Of a stretch of 64,000 bases of DNA, positions 36,170 through 47,569 are shown piece by piece; the stretch's first letter is position 1, and each line of letters opens with the position of its first letter. Source of the DNA: Riptortus pedestris. Taxonomy: Eukaryota; Arthropoda; Insecta; Hemiptera; Alydidae. Under the pieces are notes generated by a model. That model was given only the letters and a program-made list of their open reading frames with translations. It did no database searches and was not told the origin of the DNA. The stretch spans positions 13,153,501 to 13,217,500 of the forward strand of contig CM032230.1 of assembly GCA_019009955.1 (NCBI GenBank). The letters run 5' to 3'. Made by a program: the position numbers and the translations under genes.

Positions 36170-36723
36170 GGGAAACAAAATATTATGTCTTTAGTTCGGA
36201 GTATGCCATTAAATGTTATACACTTTTGAACCATTTACCAGCTAGTAATACTAATCGCACGAAATGTTGTCACGTTCAGCGTAACTTATACGTATGATAA
36301 TGTTTATGTATAAAACTACCTAAGAATTTTAAAAAGTTTTGAACCAGGTATTCGACATTAATCATATTCACACCAAATGTTCTCTACGTGAGCAAAGTGT
36401 GAAAGAGGCAATTTGATGCAACAAACTCAGACTATGATTTTCAAAATTCTAAGAGTTTTGAAACCGCTTATCAGGTATAGTTAATATGCACAGCATCTTT
36501 TTATGTTCAGTCAGAGCCCTATATGTAGAAGATAATATTTTATGTGAGGCTAAAAATTCAATCACAAATAAGAGTCAATTGAGATTACATTTGAAGATAG
36601 CTCTACCTCTAACAAGGAGAGTGCACGGCCTTCCGCACACCGATTTGAACGAAATTGTTTTAGTGTTTATAACCTAATGAAAAAGTAAAAGAAAGCACTT
36701 CTCACGAATTGATCTAAACAAAA

Positions 36724-36850
36724 GGTTTAAAGTTTGCCGGAACGTCTTGAGTTGTTCCCAAGACGTGCATTTCAAGTAGTCTCCGTGGTTCAATCCATAT
36801 GACTTTCATTTTGTAACCGGAAATCTCGAGATCGATTCTCGCCGGGAGCG

Positions 36851-36882
<32 letters not shown>

Positions 36883-37123
36883 TTTCTAATGTTTTTATGT
36901 AATATTAATAAATAAATATTTTTTTATTGGCATTTAATTTTTAGCGTGTTCCACATATTTAAAGAAAATTTGAATGCTTTGTCAAAAATATAATTTGGTA
37001 TAAGGAAATATTTAATATTATGTAAGAAATATATTATTAATGGAATACATAAGTATATAACAATTATCAATAATAACGTACTAAGGAAGGGAACAACTCG
37101 AGACGTTCAGGCAAACTTTAACC
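36724..37123. mobile_element. 400-bp element with 35-bp terminal inverted repeats and a tRNA-like interior
   Basis: The left end starts GGTTTAAAGTTTGCCGGAAC and continues GTCTTGAGTTGTTCCC. The complement of the right end is GGTTAAAGTTTGCCTGAACG continuing TCTCGAGTTGTTCCC. Inside, 36780-36851 looks tRNA-like (CTCCGTGGTTCAATCC, then CGAGATCGATTCTCGCCGGG) and is followed by a run of about 29 T. The rest is AT-rich without an ORF. Confidence 0.7.
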
Positions 37124-37126
37124 TTT

Positions 37127-37575
37127 TTAGCAGATTTCCCTTAAGGGAAATCAGCTATTAAGGTCGTAAGATGATGCGATTTTTCAATAATTTTCTTCAA
37201 ATGTCCATTGATCCTAACCAGGAGATGACGAAAATGAGGTTCGTTCAAAATTATGTGTGTGTGTATGTGTGTGTGTGTGTGTGCGCGTGCGTGCGTGCGT
37301 GTGTGCGTGTCTGTTAACGCTCTAGCGGTCGCAATTTTCGTTTGATAGTTACCAAACTCATGGCTGAAATCGGACCATTGGGAGGAGGGGTTTAGAGGGG
37401 AGGATTTTCGAAAATTTGAAATATCTCCGTTACTATACGTCGGATTGAAAAATTGTATAGAATCAATCTTATTGAAAATGTAATTTACTATAAATATTAC
37501 ATTTATTCTCTATCTTGAATATTAACTGAGATATTTGCATTTTTCGATTTTCAGTTTCAGAGATGAGATCGGCTA
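37127..37575 (-). mobile_element. Helentron-like element, minus strand, with (TG)n/(CG) tract
   Basis: TTTAGCAGATTTCCCTTAAG, a GT/GCGT-rich tract (about 37252-37312) in place of (TA)n, then GCTCTAGCGGTCGCAATTTT and the core. It abuts the end of the TIR element at 37123. Confidence 0.65.
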
Positions 37576-38224
37576 ACTTCGAGTGATGTGACTCGCCAAG
37601 TAATCCGATCAAAGAATGATCATATCAATTCATCGAGCCAGTAGTTTTACCTAGGCCAAGTCTCCTTGTTCATGGAGTATCGGGTCAAGAAATAGTTCTT
37701 GATTCAAAGTCAAAAAGTTTCTTTGAATAAGGGTAGAAATACTTGTTGGGCATTGGGGAAAAGGGAGGATCTAATAAAATTTATTTTCAAAAACATTAAT
37801 ATTGTTATCGTTTTTATTTATCTCTAATCTGATTTATTCCATAGTGGTCGATGTCTTAAATGATGCAAATAAATAACACACACAGAGTGGAAATTATCAG
37901 ATTTGACACTCACAACATGTTTGACACTGCTTGTACTCACAAAATGTAACCGTCTAAGATCGAATAAACATATCGTGCAACTTGCAGATATAGTTGTATT
38001 TTCACTCTCCCCCTTTTATGCAATAATTAATCACAATATATCTCTATTATGAGTTGGTTGGAAAATGTTATAGAACCAATCTTGTTAAATGACTGATGCT
38101 CAGTTATTGTAGTTCTATACATTTTTTCATAACTCAAAGGCAAGTTATTCATACATTCTGGTTTTCGGTCTTCAGTAACAAATATAAATTAAGATCTTAA
38201 AACAAATCTAAAAACAAATTAAGA

Positions 38225-38292
38225 TTTTAGCAGATTTCCCTTAAGGAAAATCAGCTATTGAGGTCGTACTCATGATGCGATTTTCGGGGGGG
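38225..38292 (-). mobile_element. Helentron-like 3' fragment
   Basis: TTTTAGCAGATTTCCCTTAA and ATTGAGGTCGTACTCATGAT, then broken by a G run. Confidence 0.65.
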
Positions 38293-38479
38293 GGGATATA
38301 TATAAAGAACTTTGGTCATACAATATAAATTATACAAATTAAATTAAAACCAACAGATAAATAAATAAAACTTTTATTTGTACATACATCAATATTACAG
38401 ATTGTGAAGATGCAGTAGATATTTTTTCCCCCATAATTCTAGTACAAATTCAACTTAAAGTTGAGTTATTTTGAGTTCA

Positions 38480-39275
38480 TTATGATTTTTGTGTGCAAAG
38501 ATCTGCTAATTTATTTCAGGTTTAATCCTGGCCAAGTAGTATGTTTCTACAAGTCGCTTCCATTCTCTTTTTTGTTCAGCAACTGTCTGCCATGTTGTCC
38601 TGCCACATGCAGTTCTCATATCCAAGTCCCATGGAGTAGGTGGTCTTCCTCTTGTAGTTCCGGGTGTACCAGTTGATAAAATTTTTAGACCATTTATCTT
38701 TATTCTCACTCATCAGGTGTCCTACCCATATCCATTTTCACTTATTGATGATCCACGCTATGTCAGAGAATTTAGTTTTTTCTCTAATCCACTTCCTAGA
38801 CTTTTTGTCTCTCTTAGTGATGAGTACAATATAGAGCTCCATTCCCGTCACTACAACTTGTGAGTTTTCTAGTTTTGGTTTTGTTTATTGGCCATGTTTC
38901 GCACCCGTAGGTCAACATTGGTAAGACTGTGCTTTCCCATAATTTCTTTTTTAGTTCCGTGGCAGCATTTGATCTGTGTAGCTGCTTGTATCTGAAAAGA
39001 GCTTTCCTCGCAGCCAAGCACCTCATGCTATTCCCTAAGTTATTTTTTCAAGTGTAATCAGCTGACCAAGTTACTTGACACTATATACCTTCTCTATTTT
39101 AATGTCATCTATTTCCAAGTCACTATCGGTATTTAATGTCATGTATTTGCATTCGTTGAAGTTTAACTTTATTATGATTTCATTCCCTCGTTGTATTAGT
39201 TCTCCTAGCATTTCCTGAACCTCTTGAGTATTTTTGTCAATTCAAACCATGTCATCTGCAAATTCCGGTTTAGCC
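38480..39275 (-). pseudogene. LINE (RTE-like) reverse transcriptase remnant
   Basis: Minus-strand text in order: EFADDMV (catalytic FADD box near 39266), IDKNTQEVQEMLGELIQRGN, LGQLITLEK, CLAARKALFRYKQLHRSNAA, LWESTVLPMLTYGCETWPI and GRPPTPWDLDMRTACGRTTW. This is the usual order after the catalytic box in RTE-like elements. Several stops and frameshifts are present. Nothing recognisable lies upstream of the FADD box. Confidence 0.8.
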
Positions 39276-39699
39276 ACTCTCTATTAAATATAACTACGTG
39301 TATATAACTCTGGCCATACAAAATTATAATTAAATTAAAACCAACAGATAACAAATATAATGTATACAAAATAAACTGTATGGATTGCAACAAATGTTAA
39401 ATAGAGGAATAATCACAATTATTCAAAAGAAGAATCAGACAACACATGATAAACATTGAACATAAGGACAATAAAATGTCCCTAACCGACCACACAACCA
39501 TAAATTTGATTAAGAAAATGTAAGTATAATAGAAAAAGAAAGAAATGTAAGCGAAAGTATAAAAAAGAGAATATGCACATTAGAAACAATAGAAAAAGGT
39601 GATCAATAAGAAAACAGAAATAAAACATGTGAATTATAATGTAATGAAATTGACATTGCATTACATAAGCCCATTATAAATGGCCATATATTTTATATT

Positions 39700-40316
39700 C
39701 TGAGTATTCCCAGCACAGAGCACATTAAGATTATTATGTATGAATGCTTAAATGTATTGTTTTTACCTTTAAATAAGAATTATATCCAATTTAGAGTGAA
39801 GTCACCATGTGCTCTAGCATTTTCATAGATAACGCCGATGGATTTTGATAATAACATTCACAGCTCTTAACGTCGGTACACTAAGTAATAATACGGATGA
39901 ATTTCGATAATTAATTCACGTTAAATGCACTTTTTGAGCGTATTTCGATCGGCAGTTCAAAGTTCACTCCCGGATTAGCCCTATATAAGGACCCCGATAC
40001 GGAGGATTAAGTCAGTCATATTGCGCATCCTCTGGAAGGGAGACCTTGCTTCTCGTCCGTCCGAGAGTCAATCCTTCAGCTTGTTCCTGCCTGCCTGGGC
40101 TACACTATCTCTCACGGCTAAGTCAGCACTCCTTTAAACAGCTAAGTCTTTCTATTGAATATAGTGAATATTTTTATTATAAATAAATTTATATATTTGA
40201 ATTTGGACTCGAGTCGATTGTTGGTGGCCCTTCCTAAATTCTTGTTAGTGGTTTGGTTGTGGGATTTTTTATATATTTCAGCTTCCACTGCTTATCACCG
40301 CAGCCAGATCGCAACA
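39700..40316 (+). mobile_element. Possible solo LTR
   Basis: A TATA box (TATATAAGG, 39983) is followed by a GC-richer leader and a T-rich tract, ending GATCGCAACA at 40316. The left boundary was not found, and no gag or pol sequence lies next to it. Confidence 0.4.
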
Positions 40317-40469
40317 ATATATATTTTAATTTATTAGAAACTTTAAAGTGATAGTTGATCAATTATAAATTTCTCATTTACGATTTAGACTACACTTCAT
40401 TAGGGATAATTGATATATTTTTATTTTGTGATGTGTCGATATAAATCAGCTGACTTGACCCGCCATAGT

Positions 40470-40665
40470 TTGTAAGCCATTCTCAGACTGGTACGGCTAG
40501 TGGAAGGTCATAAAGGTGTAGTCTTTAGTTTAGTTCCTTTCTGTAGTAGAACTTTCCATGAGGCATCATATGGGTGCAAAACTCGTTGAGAAATAAAAAT
40601 GATTTAATAATCATTTGAAGTTTTCATTTTTTGGTTGACCTTTCCTCATAGAAAAGTTAAGAAAT
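40470..40665 (+). repeat. Dispersed retroposon-tail-like repeat, copy 2
   Basis: GTGGAAGGTCATAAAGG, TTCCTTTCTGTAGTAGAACT and CATCATATGGGTGCAAAACT align with the reverse of 13430-13605. Confidence 0.5.
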
Positions 40666-40712
40666 CTGCTTAGTGAATGCAACAGTGCATGAAGGATTTA
40701 TCTTTTTTAGAG
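40662..40712 (-). mobile_element. Helentron-like 5' terminus fragment
   Basis: Minus-strand TCCTTCATGCACTGTTGCAT then TCACTAAGCAGATTTCTTAA. It lies directly downstream of exon 7 of the ACK-like gene. Confidence 0.45.
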
Positions 40713-40747
40713 TGAAAATGAAAAAGAGTTAGAGTGTTTGTACTCAC

Positions 40748-40896
40748 CCGATAGTGTTGCTGCGAACATGGTGCTTGTTGCCCCTGACCTTGGGCCTGAC
40801 CAACGGAGCATTCCTCAGGATACGGAGAGGATTAGCCTCGACAGGCTGCTCCACCAGCAGCGAGTAGACAGCCTTAGCCTCACTGCTCAGCGATCC
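40748..40896 (-). CDS. ACK-like exon 7 in window
   Basis: 149 bp, acceptor ...cctacccttag and donor ATCGG|gtgagt. It encodes GSLSSEAKAVYSLLVEQPVE, ANPLRILRNAPLVRPKVRG and NKHHVRSNTI, ending in phase 2. It is GC-rich and lacks low-complexity sequence, so it is a good candidate for a conserved block. The intron upstream spans 14.7 kb and contains the alternative terminal exon. Confidence 0.85.
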
Positions 40897-41459
40897 CTAA
40901 GGGTAGGAGGAACAAAAGGAAGGAACAGGACGGCCAGGGCAAGGGGGAGCAAAAAGTAAAGGAACAACAAAATAATAAAAATAAAATAAAAAATGAAAAA
41001 AAAAATACAGAACAAGTAAATATAATTGCCAGAGCCAATGAAATCTATTATAGTATTTTTTTTGGAGGGGGGGGGGGGTTATTTGCTTTTTATAGTATCC
41101 CAATAAAAGGCACATGTTCTTTACCATTTGGTATATTCCAGGTAGTTTTAGTTTAATTATTTTTTTAGATTTGTAAATAGTTAATTATTAAAATAAAAAA
41201 ATATAAATCTACAATCATTTAAAAAAAAAAAAAAGTAATATAATATAAAAATAAGTCTCAAAATCTCATCTGAGATACTGAGGTGAATTTTCTTTATGTC
41301 CAATTCAAAAAGACATTAGAGTTCTCAAATCAATCCCAATGAGTAAGTTGTAAATAATAATAATTAAAGATAACATTATATGCAACAGCATTGATGACCA
41401 TCGAGATGTGGTACACGAAACCAAGCTATGTATTTTACAAATCAATATACCTCCCTAGC

Positions 41460-41870
41460 TGGGCCATGCCTGACAAGTAAATAAGCAGAATCACTGTAGC
41501 TGGAATGAAGTTACTCAGAAAATCAGCAAGTAACTAGAAGAGATTGCACAAGCAGTAATAGCTTGTAGGGGGAGCTGAAAATCCAAAAGTTGAAATCCAA
41601 ACAACAAAAAAGGCAGCTTAAGTTGTTCAGTCATATGAATGTTGAATGAGTTAGGTCAGGGAACCCAAAAAGGCCCTAGTCAAGAGACTACGTGGAAGGC
41701 ATAGAATTTTATATCAAAAATATATCCAAAGAATTGGGGAAAATATTTCCAACTGCTGAAGCAACTCTGGAAGGACTCCAAAGCTTGGCAGCATTTGATT
41801 GAGGCCCCTCCACGTTGGAAATGGCACAAGGAGGAACACAGAGATGAATAATATAAACTATAGCACATTG
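41460..41870 (+). pseudogene. LINE (RTE-like) 3'-end remnant
   Basis: Plus-strand text with stops resembles the C-terminal LRWFGHV..M...R.PK...E..L.GRR.RGRPR.R..D.I tail: KLFSHMNVE, then NPKRPLVKRLRGRHRILYQK and YIQRIGENISN. It is heavily decayed. Confidence 0.45.
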
Positions 41871-41899
41871 CATTTTAATTTTTAAGGACTCCTAAGATA

Positions 41900-44200
41900 T
41901 TTCAAAAACTATTGTCCCTGTTGGAACCATAGATTCTGAAAAACAATCTAAATCACACACAAATACTAATCAAATCGTAGACCTCCAAAATAGAAGGAAC
42001 TCTGCATGGAAAAGAATTTTCTATTGCTTCCCCTACCACCGATATCCCAAGTTTCTTATAAAACATCATGTTGACATATTACAAGAAATTTGAGAAGTCC
42101 ACATCAATAGTTAAGTATTATTAATTTTAACATCAAAAAATGTTAAATAATTCATTGATGAAGACAAGACTAGAAATTATAGAGGATATTCAGTTATCTG
42201 CATCTCAGATATATTCTTACTGCCTGTAATACTTCCAGAAGCATTATGGAAACTAACAATCAAAATAATATCTCATGCATCCACCAAATAAAAAGGAGGT
42301 GATCTTATTGTGTGAAATACACTAAAAATTCTTCCAGTATTTTATTGTCCTTCTCCATTAATCTCGGACAAATAGCCAGCAAATTGCATCTGCTTTCCAT
42401 ATCAAGCAGGCTCATCATTTTGCCTTCAATGTGAACAACCTTTGAAGATTTGTTGCACTAATCAACTTCAGCAGCAAGATGGATATTTTTCCACTAAATG
42501 AAGTCTGATTGAATTGTCAGTTGAGGAGCTACTCCGAAGTTAGCGAGACAGACATCTAATCATTCATTTCCTCAAATTCTGGCAAATTGGCGTCTTTCTT
42601 CAAGCAATCCAGAAGTTATTAGCCTTGAGACATCACTAAAATAATCGAGAGAAATTGATTATGTAAAAATCTTCTTCTTAACTTCATAACAACTCAGATC
42701 TAACTTCAACCAAGAGTTTTAATTACGTGCCGAACAAGCTGGCCAACTAATTACCTTGACGATTAAATCACAAATTGAGTTTTTAAATAACTACAAATTG
42801 AAATTTAATTTTCTAATAGAAATGTATGGTAAAAATACTTTTAAAAACCTAAATCTAAGAAAAAACAACCTTTTCCAATCCATACAGAAGTAAAGGAAGA
42901 CTAAAATACTTAAAAAATAGACAACAAACTAAATTCCTCTCAAAAACTCAAAGCAAAAACACTACAAGTCCTAAGAGCAGCAAACAATTAAATACAATAG
43001 AACATATTTATCATGATTGATCAACTACTAACAAAACTGTTCAGTAATAAACACACTAAATGAGTAAAAAATCTCTACCAAGTTATTTTTATATTGAAGG
43101 AAGACCAAATTCATCACCCATGTCCATGTCAAGCACTTCAATATATTCAATGCCGACTGTATGCTTAGTTACTTTTATCGGGCTCAACATTTTTTCTTCT
43201 TTCTCAAATGTATAAGTTTTACTCTTTAACTAAAAAAAAAATAAAAAGGAAAACTTTTCCTTGGAAAATATTTATTCCTCCAAAAAGACCTCTCATTTAG
43301 TAAATATGGATGTCAGGGCAAGTAACTCTTTACAGGCTCAGAACTATTATTTCAAATTGTAAAGGATATCTTCAGAGTTCATTGAGGAAATCATTTTTGA
43401 AAATTATCTGTTTGCTTTTTTAAGAGTTTTTTCCTCTCCTGTAGAGAAGAATCCACTAGACCAGTAAAATAATCATAGATTGGTTCAACCTATAAGACTA
43501 ATTTTAATCTACCAAATATTTAAATAAAAAACAATTTCAAATAATAATAAATCCAACTAAAATAAAACAAAACAAAACTAAATAAAACAAAGCAAAGAAA
43601 TAAAATAAATAAATATAAACGAAACATGCTTAGTTGATGTCGTTCTAAAAAGAAAATGTAGAAAAGGACTTGAAGTCAAGAATGGAGTGTATGTGGGGAG
43701 GGAAGGGACAAACAACACTATTAGCCATATCACAGCAACAAAACAACACCAAAAATTATTAAGACTTTTATTATTATACAAATTTCTAAAAATACAATTT
43801 CCTTTAATATAATAAATACAAATACATTCTTATACGATTTTGTTCTCTTGTATTAAAATATAATTTTGATATGGCAATAAATCTAAAGAGTATTGAAAAT
43901 AAGGCATTGAACTTTGCATAAGGCAATAAATATTGGTGTTTCATAGCGACAAACCACATTTATTTCCAACAGTTTTCTGAGTTTGTAGATTATTATTTCA
44001 ATAGGTATAACAAATTCCTACCTTCTTGATGTAAACAAATCTTCTAATTCTAGGTTTCCATAACAAACATTCCAAATCCCAATTTGAACACTTATTTCTA
44101 GGAGTGATCAAAGCAGTTTCTATCAGGTAGAATTGACTAAATAAGAGCACAAAACTTTTTGATTCAAAATACTTTTTCTTTCTTTAAGAATATAAATTGC
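41900..44200. other. AT-rich intronic stretch, no feature accepted
   Basis: A short minus-strand frame at 43200-43090 (KHTVGIEYIEVLDMDM) has no support beyond being open. No repeat family was recognised. Confidence 0.4.
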
Positions 44201-47200
44201 ATATGGGAGGGAAAATTACTCTCAGTACATTTTGGTGAAGCGCTCCCTACCGTACATATAGAGGAGTCATTAAGTGAATCACTACTCGCCTCAATCTATA
44301 TTTCTCATTGACGTCTACTACAAAATTGACACAAAGTTTTATCAGTTCTCGAATGGAATTGTTAGTTTATCTGTCCTGTTCTGTATCAGTCTTTAACCAT
44401 TAATCAGTCTTGTTTAATAGAAAGAGAACCTTTCAAGCGACAATTGCTCTCTCTCTCAGTTGTTCGTTTGTCTTTCAAGACAGTACCTGTGATACTCATT
44501 TAATATGAATTCGGAAAAAAAAAATTGGAATTCAAGTACTTATGAGGCATTACTGAAAGAAATAATGGAAACATGAAGTGGACGAGAGGGCTTTGGCAAT
44601 ATTTGGTTTCAACAGTGCTACCACGCCCTCCTCCTCACCCTCTCACTTCTATTTGTTTTTTACTCAATGGCTCATTTCCTTCAGGGAAGACAGTTCAATA
44701 ATCAGGAGGAAGTTCAAGAAGGTGTTGGTGAGTTCTTCAGAAAAAAAAGATAAAGACTGGTGATTAGTAGCTGTGCAGTATTCAAGAGTTGGCTGAAAGG
44801 TGACTAAAGGCAGTCTATTGAGAGGTGTTATCATTTGAGTATTTAGCTGCATTTTGTTATTTTTAAAATGCAATTTTATTATACTGTACAAATACCGACA
44901 AAACTTTTGGATCATCCTCTGTATTACGAAAACGGGCCTGCAGTAGATGGGAAGAATCAAATAATGTAACATGAAAGGCAGCCTGAAACTAAAGTTACAT
45001 TGCATAAGAGGGAGGACCAGACATATGAGTCTAGGGCCTGTTCCAGATTGGGGACACATGAGTCAAGCAGCATCGAGCATGGTCAAGTACTTGAATAGGT
45101 GACTGCGAAGTTAGTAGACTGGCTTGCTACCAGAAGCGTACTAGTATTGCAGCGATAGTGCAATAGCAGGAGCCTAGTAAGTAAATCAGTCTAACAGCTT
45201 GTCTGTATGACAAAGAACATTAAGTCTCCTAGATGCTGACTAGCAAACTGGCTATGGGTGATATAACTCCTCCCCACCCCACGGATATAATGAGACCAGT
45301 CAGTCTACTGGAGACAACCCAGACAACTGCAGTTAACAGGGGTTGTACATCAAATTGATCACTCACTACTTAAAACTTTGATTTCTCAAGTTTCCCTTGA
45401 GGCAGCTAGAGATTTCTAACGTCTATAATGCCAACGGGGGGTCGGGGGGAAAGGCAGATGAACAAGCATGGACAAAAAAAAAAAATCAGTAATTTAGAGG
45501 GTTGTGGAAATATACCGAATAATTCTATCGTTTGTGTATAATACAATCTACCAGTGTTATTGTCAGGGTAGAGTGTTAAGAATTTGTCAAAACTACTGAC
45601 AAAGTATTTTTTGTATCTACAGGTCAGGTCAATGTCCACATGAAAGGATTATATGATTTTCATTGATGTTAAAACTTTTTAAAAGTATTTTAAATCATCA
45701 TACTCACTGACCAAAAATATAGCTTGAGACTTTTGTGAAACAGATAAATGAAATATAGCTGACGGAGCTAAGTGACTCAATTAAAGGAGCATATCTAAAG
45801 AGAGCAGTTTATATTCAGGAATATTGGCAGAGGCACAGGGACTAAACCACAAAAATGTAAATAAGAGAGAAACCACATAATAGCTTTCAATAGCACTTGG
45901 TGGCCAAAACAGTGCTATAGACACAAAGGAAATTTTCCTGCGCCTTTATTAAAAACAATAAGACTAGGGAGCATATACTAAATACATAACACATTTAGCT
46001 CTAATTTAATGTTCAAATGTGAGAGCTATCACAGCCTTCGAAGGACCTGATTAAGCACTGATGAAACGGGGCAGAAGGGACCAAGTGTTAACATACTATT
46101 ACAGAATACTAACTACGTCTAAAATGCCCATACACAGCATTGGAAATAATAAAAGCGAGACTATTTTAATAATAAACTGTGCCACTTCTTGCCCCTAAAT
46201 TCCTAATATATATACAATATTACAGATAAATTAGTAAATTAGAGCAAATAAGAACATTTAATTAGCAAATAATTACATTTTCGTTGTTTGCTAAACTAAT
46301 GGAAGCATTCTAGAAATAAAGTTGAAGCACAGGAAAAACCATAACCATAGTCTAAAGAACATGTATTAAAAATAAAATCAAAAATTATAAAATTTTACTC
46401 CAATAAAGACCATTATAAAAATATATTCGAATTTATAGAAAATATACAATTTTCGAAAAATTTTAAGTAATAAAATATTTGTTTACATTTACGAACACTA
46501 AGAGAATATAGACAAGAAACTCACTTTACAGACGAATAGATATTTCAATTCTACAAAACAATCTTGTATTTTATTAAACTGCAACTCAGCATTTGAAATG
46601 CAAAAATTAAACTACAGCAATAATGTTAATCTATAAAGGAGTGTGGTGCTGGGTTGACTAACCCCCACTAAATACGAGGGACAAGTTTGAAAGCAACCAA
46701 CGTATTGGTGGTTTGGAAGCAACTATCAAGTCTATATTTATAACGTCAAAATAGAAAGAGAGCTTTGATTCCTTCAAGCATAAACCTTATAAAGACATAG
46801 TCTATCTCTATTTTTCTGTACTTAAATCTTAGACTTGTGACAAAGTGCCACAACAAATGGGCATCATCACTTGAACTAATTTCAGTACAACACCCTGTAA
46901 TGAAGACAGTGGTGTCACAGATTGAATATTCACTGCCATCGCTGTACAGCCGATCAATACCTACCCTAGATAGATTATCACAAATGGTATTATAATACTC
47001 ATCCTAGCTCAATACCCTTACAATGCAGCGTTCCCATAATTTTGCTGTGTTTAATATTTTCATTTACGCTTCATTTTTTTTAAATGTTATTTCTTAAAAA
47101 ATACAACTAAAGTTCTTTTAACATTATCAGCAAATTTTTCATAGACATGATGACTATTTGACTGTGAAGGTGTTCAGTTTTCGCTTGAATTTTGAAGATA

Positions 47201-47435
47201 CCAAAATATTGTAGACGAAAAAGAAAGAAAAAATTACAAAAAGTTAATTGGATTCCTCAAAACTACATTCTTTTTCTTCAATGGGAAATATTACAAACAT
47301 CGGGGGGGCAAGCGAGGGCTCACCTTAAAGTTCGGTGACACTGGACCTCTAGATGGAAGACATTAAATGAAAAGCCCTGGAAATGGTGGTCTCAAAACCT
47401 TATTGATAAAGAAAAATAGACAATATTCTCACATA
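44200..47435. other. Intronic stretch without identified features
   Basis: Scattered moderately GC-rich bits (44560-44660, 45000-45120) lack splice signals in a consistent phase. Confidence 0.4.
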
Positions 47436-47439
47436 TATA

Positions 47440-47566
47440 CATATAATTTTGAATGGACCTCATTTCTTTAATCTCCTAGGATAAATAGACACTCGAGGAA
47501 ATATTTTGAAAATAATTTCATGAGTACAACCTCAATGACTAATTTCCCTCAAGGGAAATCTACTAA
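47440..47566 (+). mobile_element. Helentron-like 3' fragment
   Basis: TTTTGAATGGACCTCATTTC, GAGTACAACCTCAATGAC and CCCTCAAGGGAAATCTACTA. Confidence 0.6.
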
Positions 47567-47569
47567 CAG

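Noticed and set aside
40738..40959. Plus-strand 73-codon open frame over exon 7
   Set aside because: It is a shadow of the minus-strand exon, which has both splice sites and matching phases.
43090..43200. Minus-strand frame reading KHTVGIEYIEVLDMDM
   Set aside because: It is short, in AT-rich sequence, with no splice partner; it may be a retroelement scrap but was not identifiable.
44578..44763. Possible first exon of a nested plus-strand gene
   Set aside because: There is an ATG and an open frame, but the donor is weak and no acceptor with a matching phase could be found.
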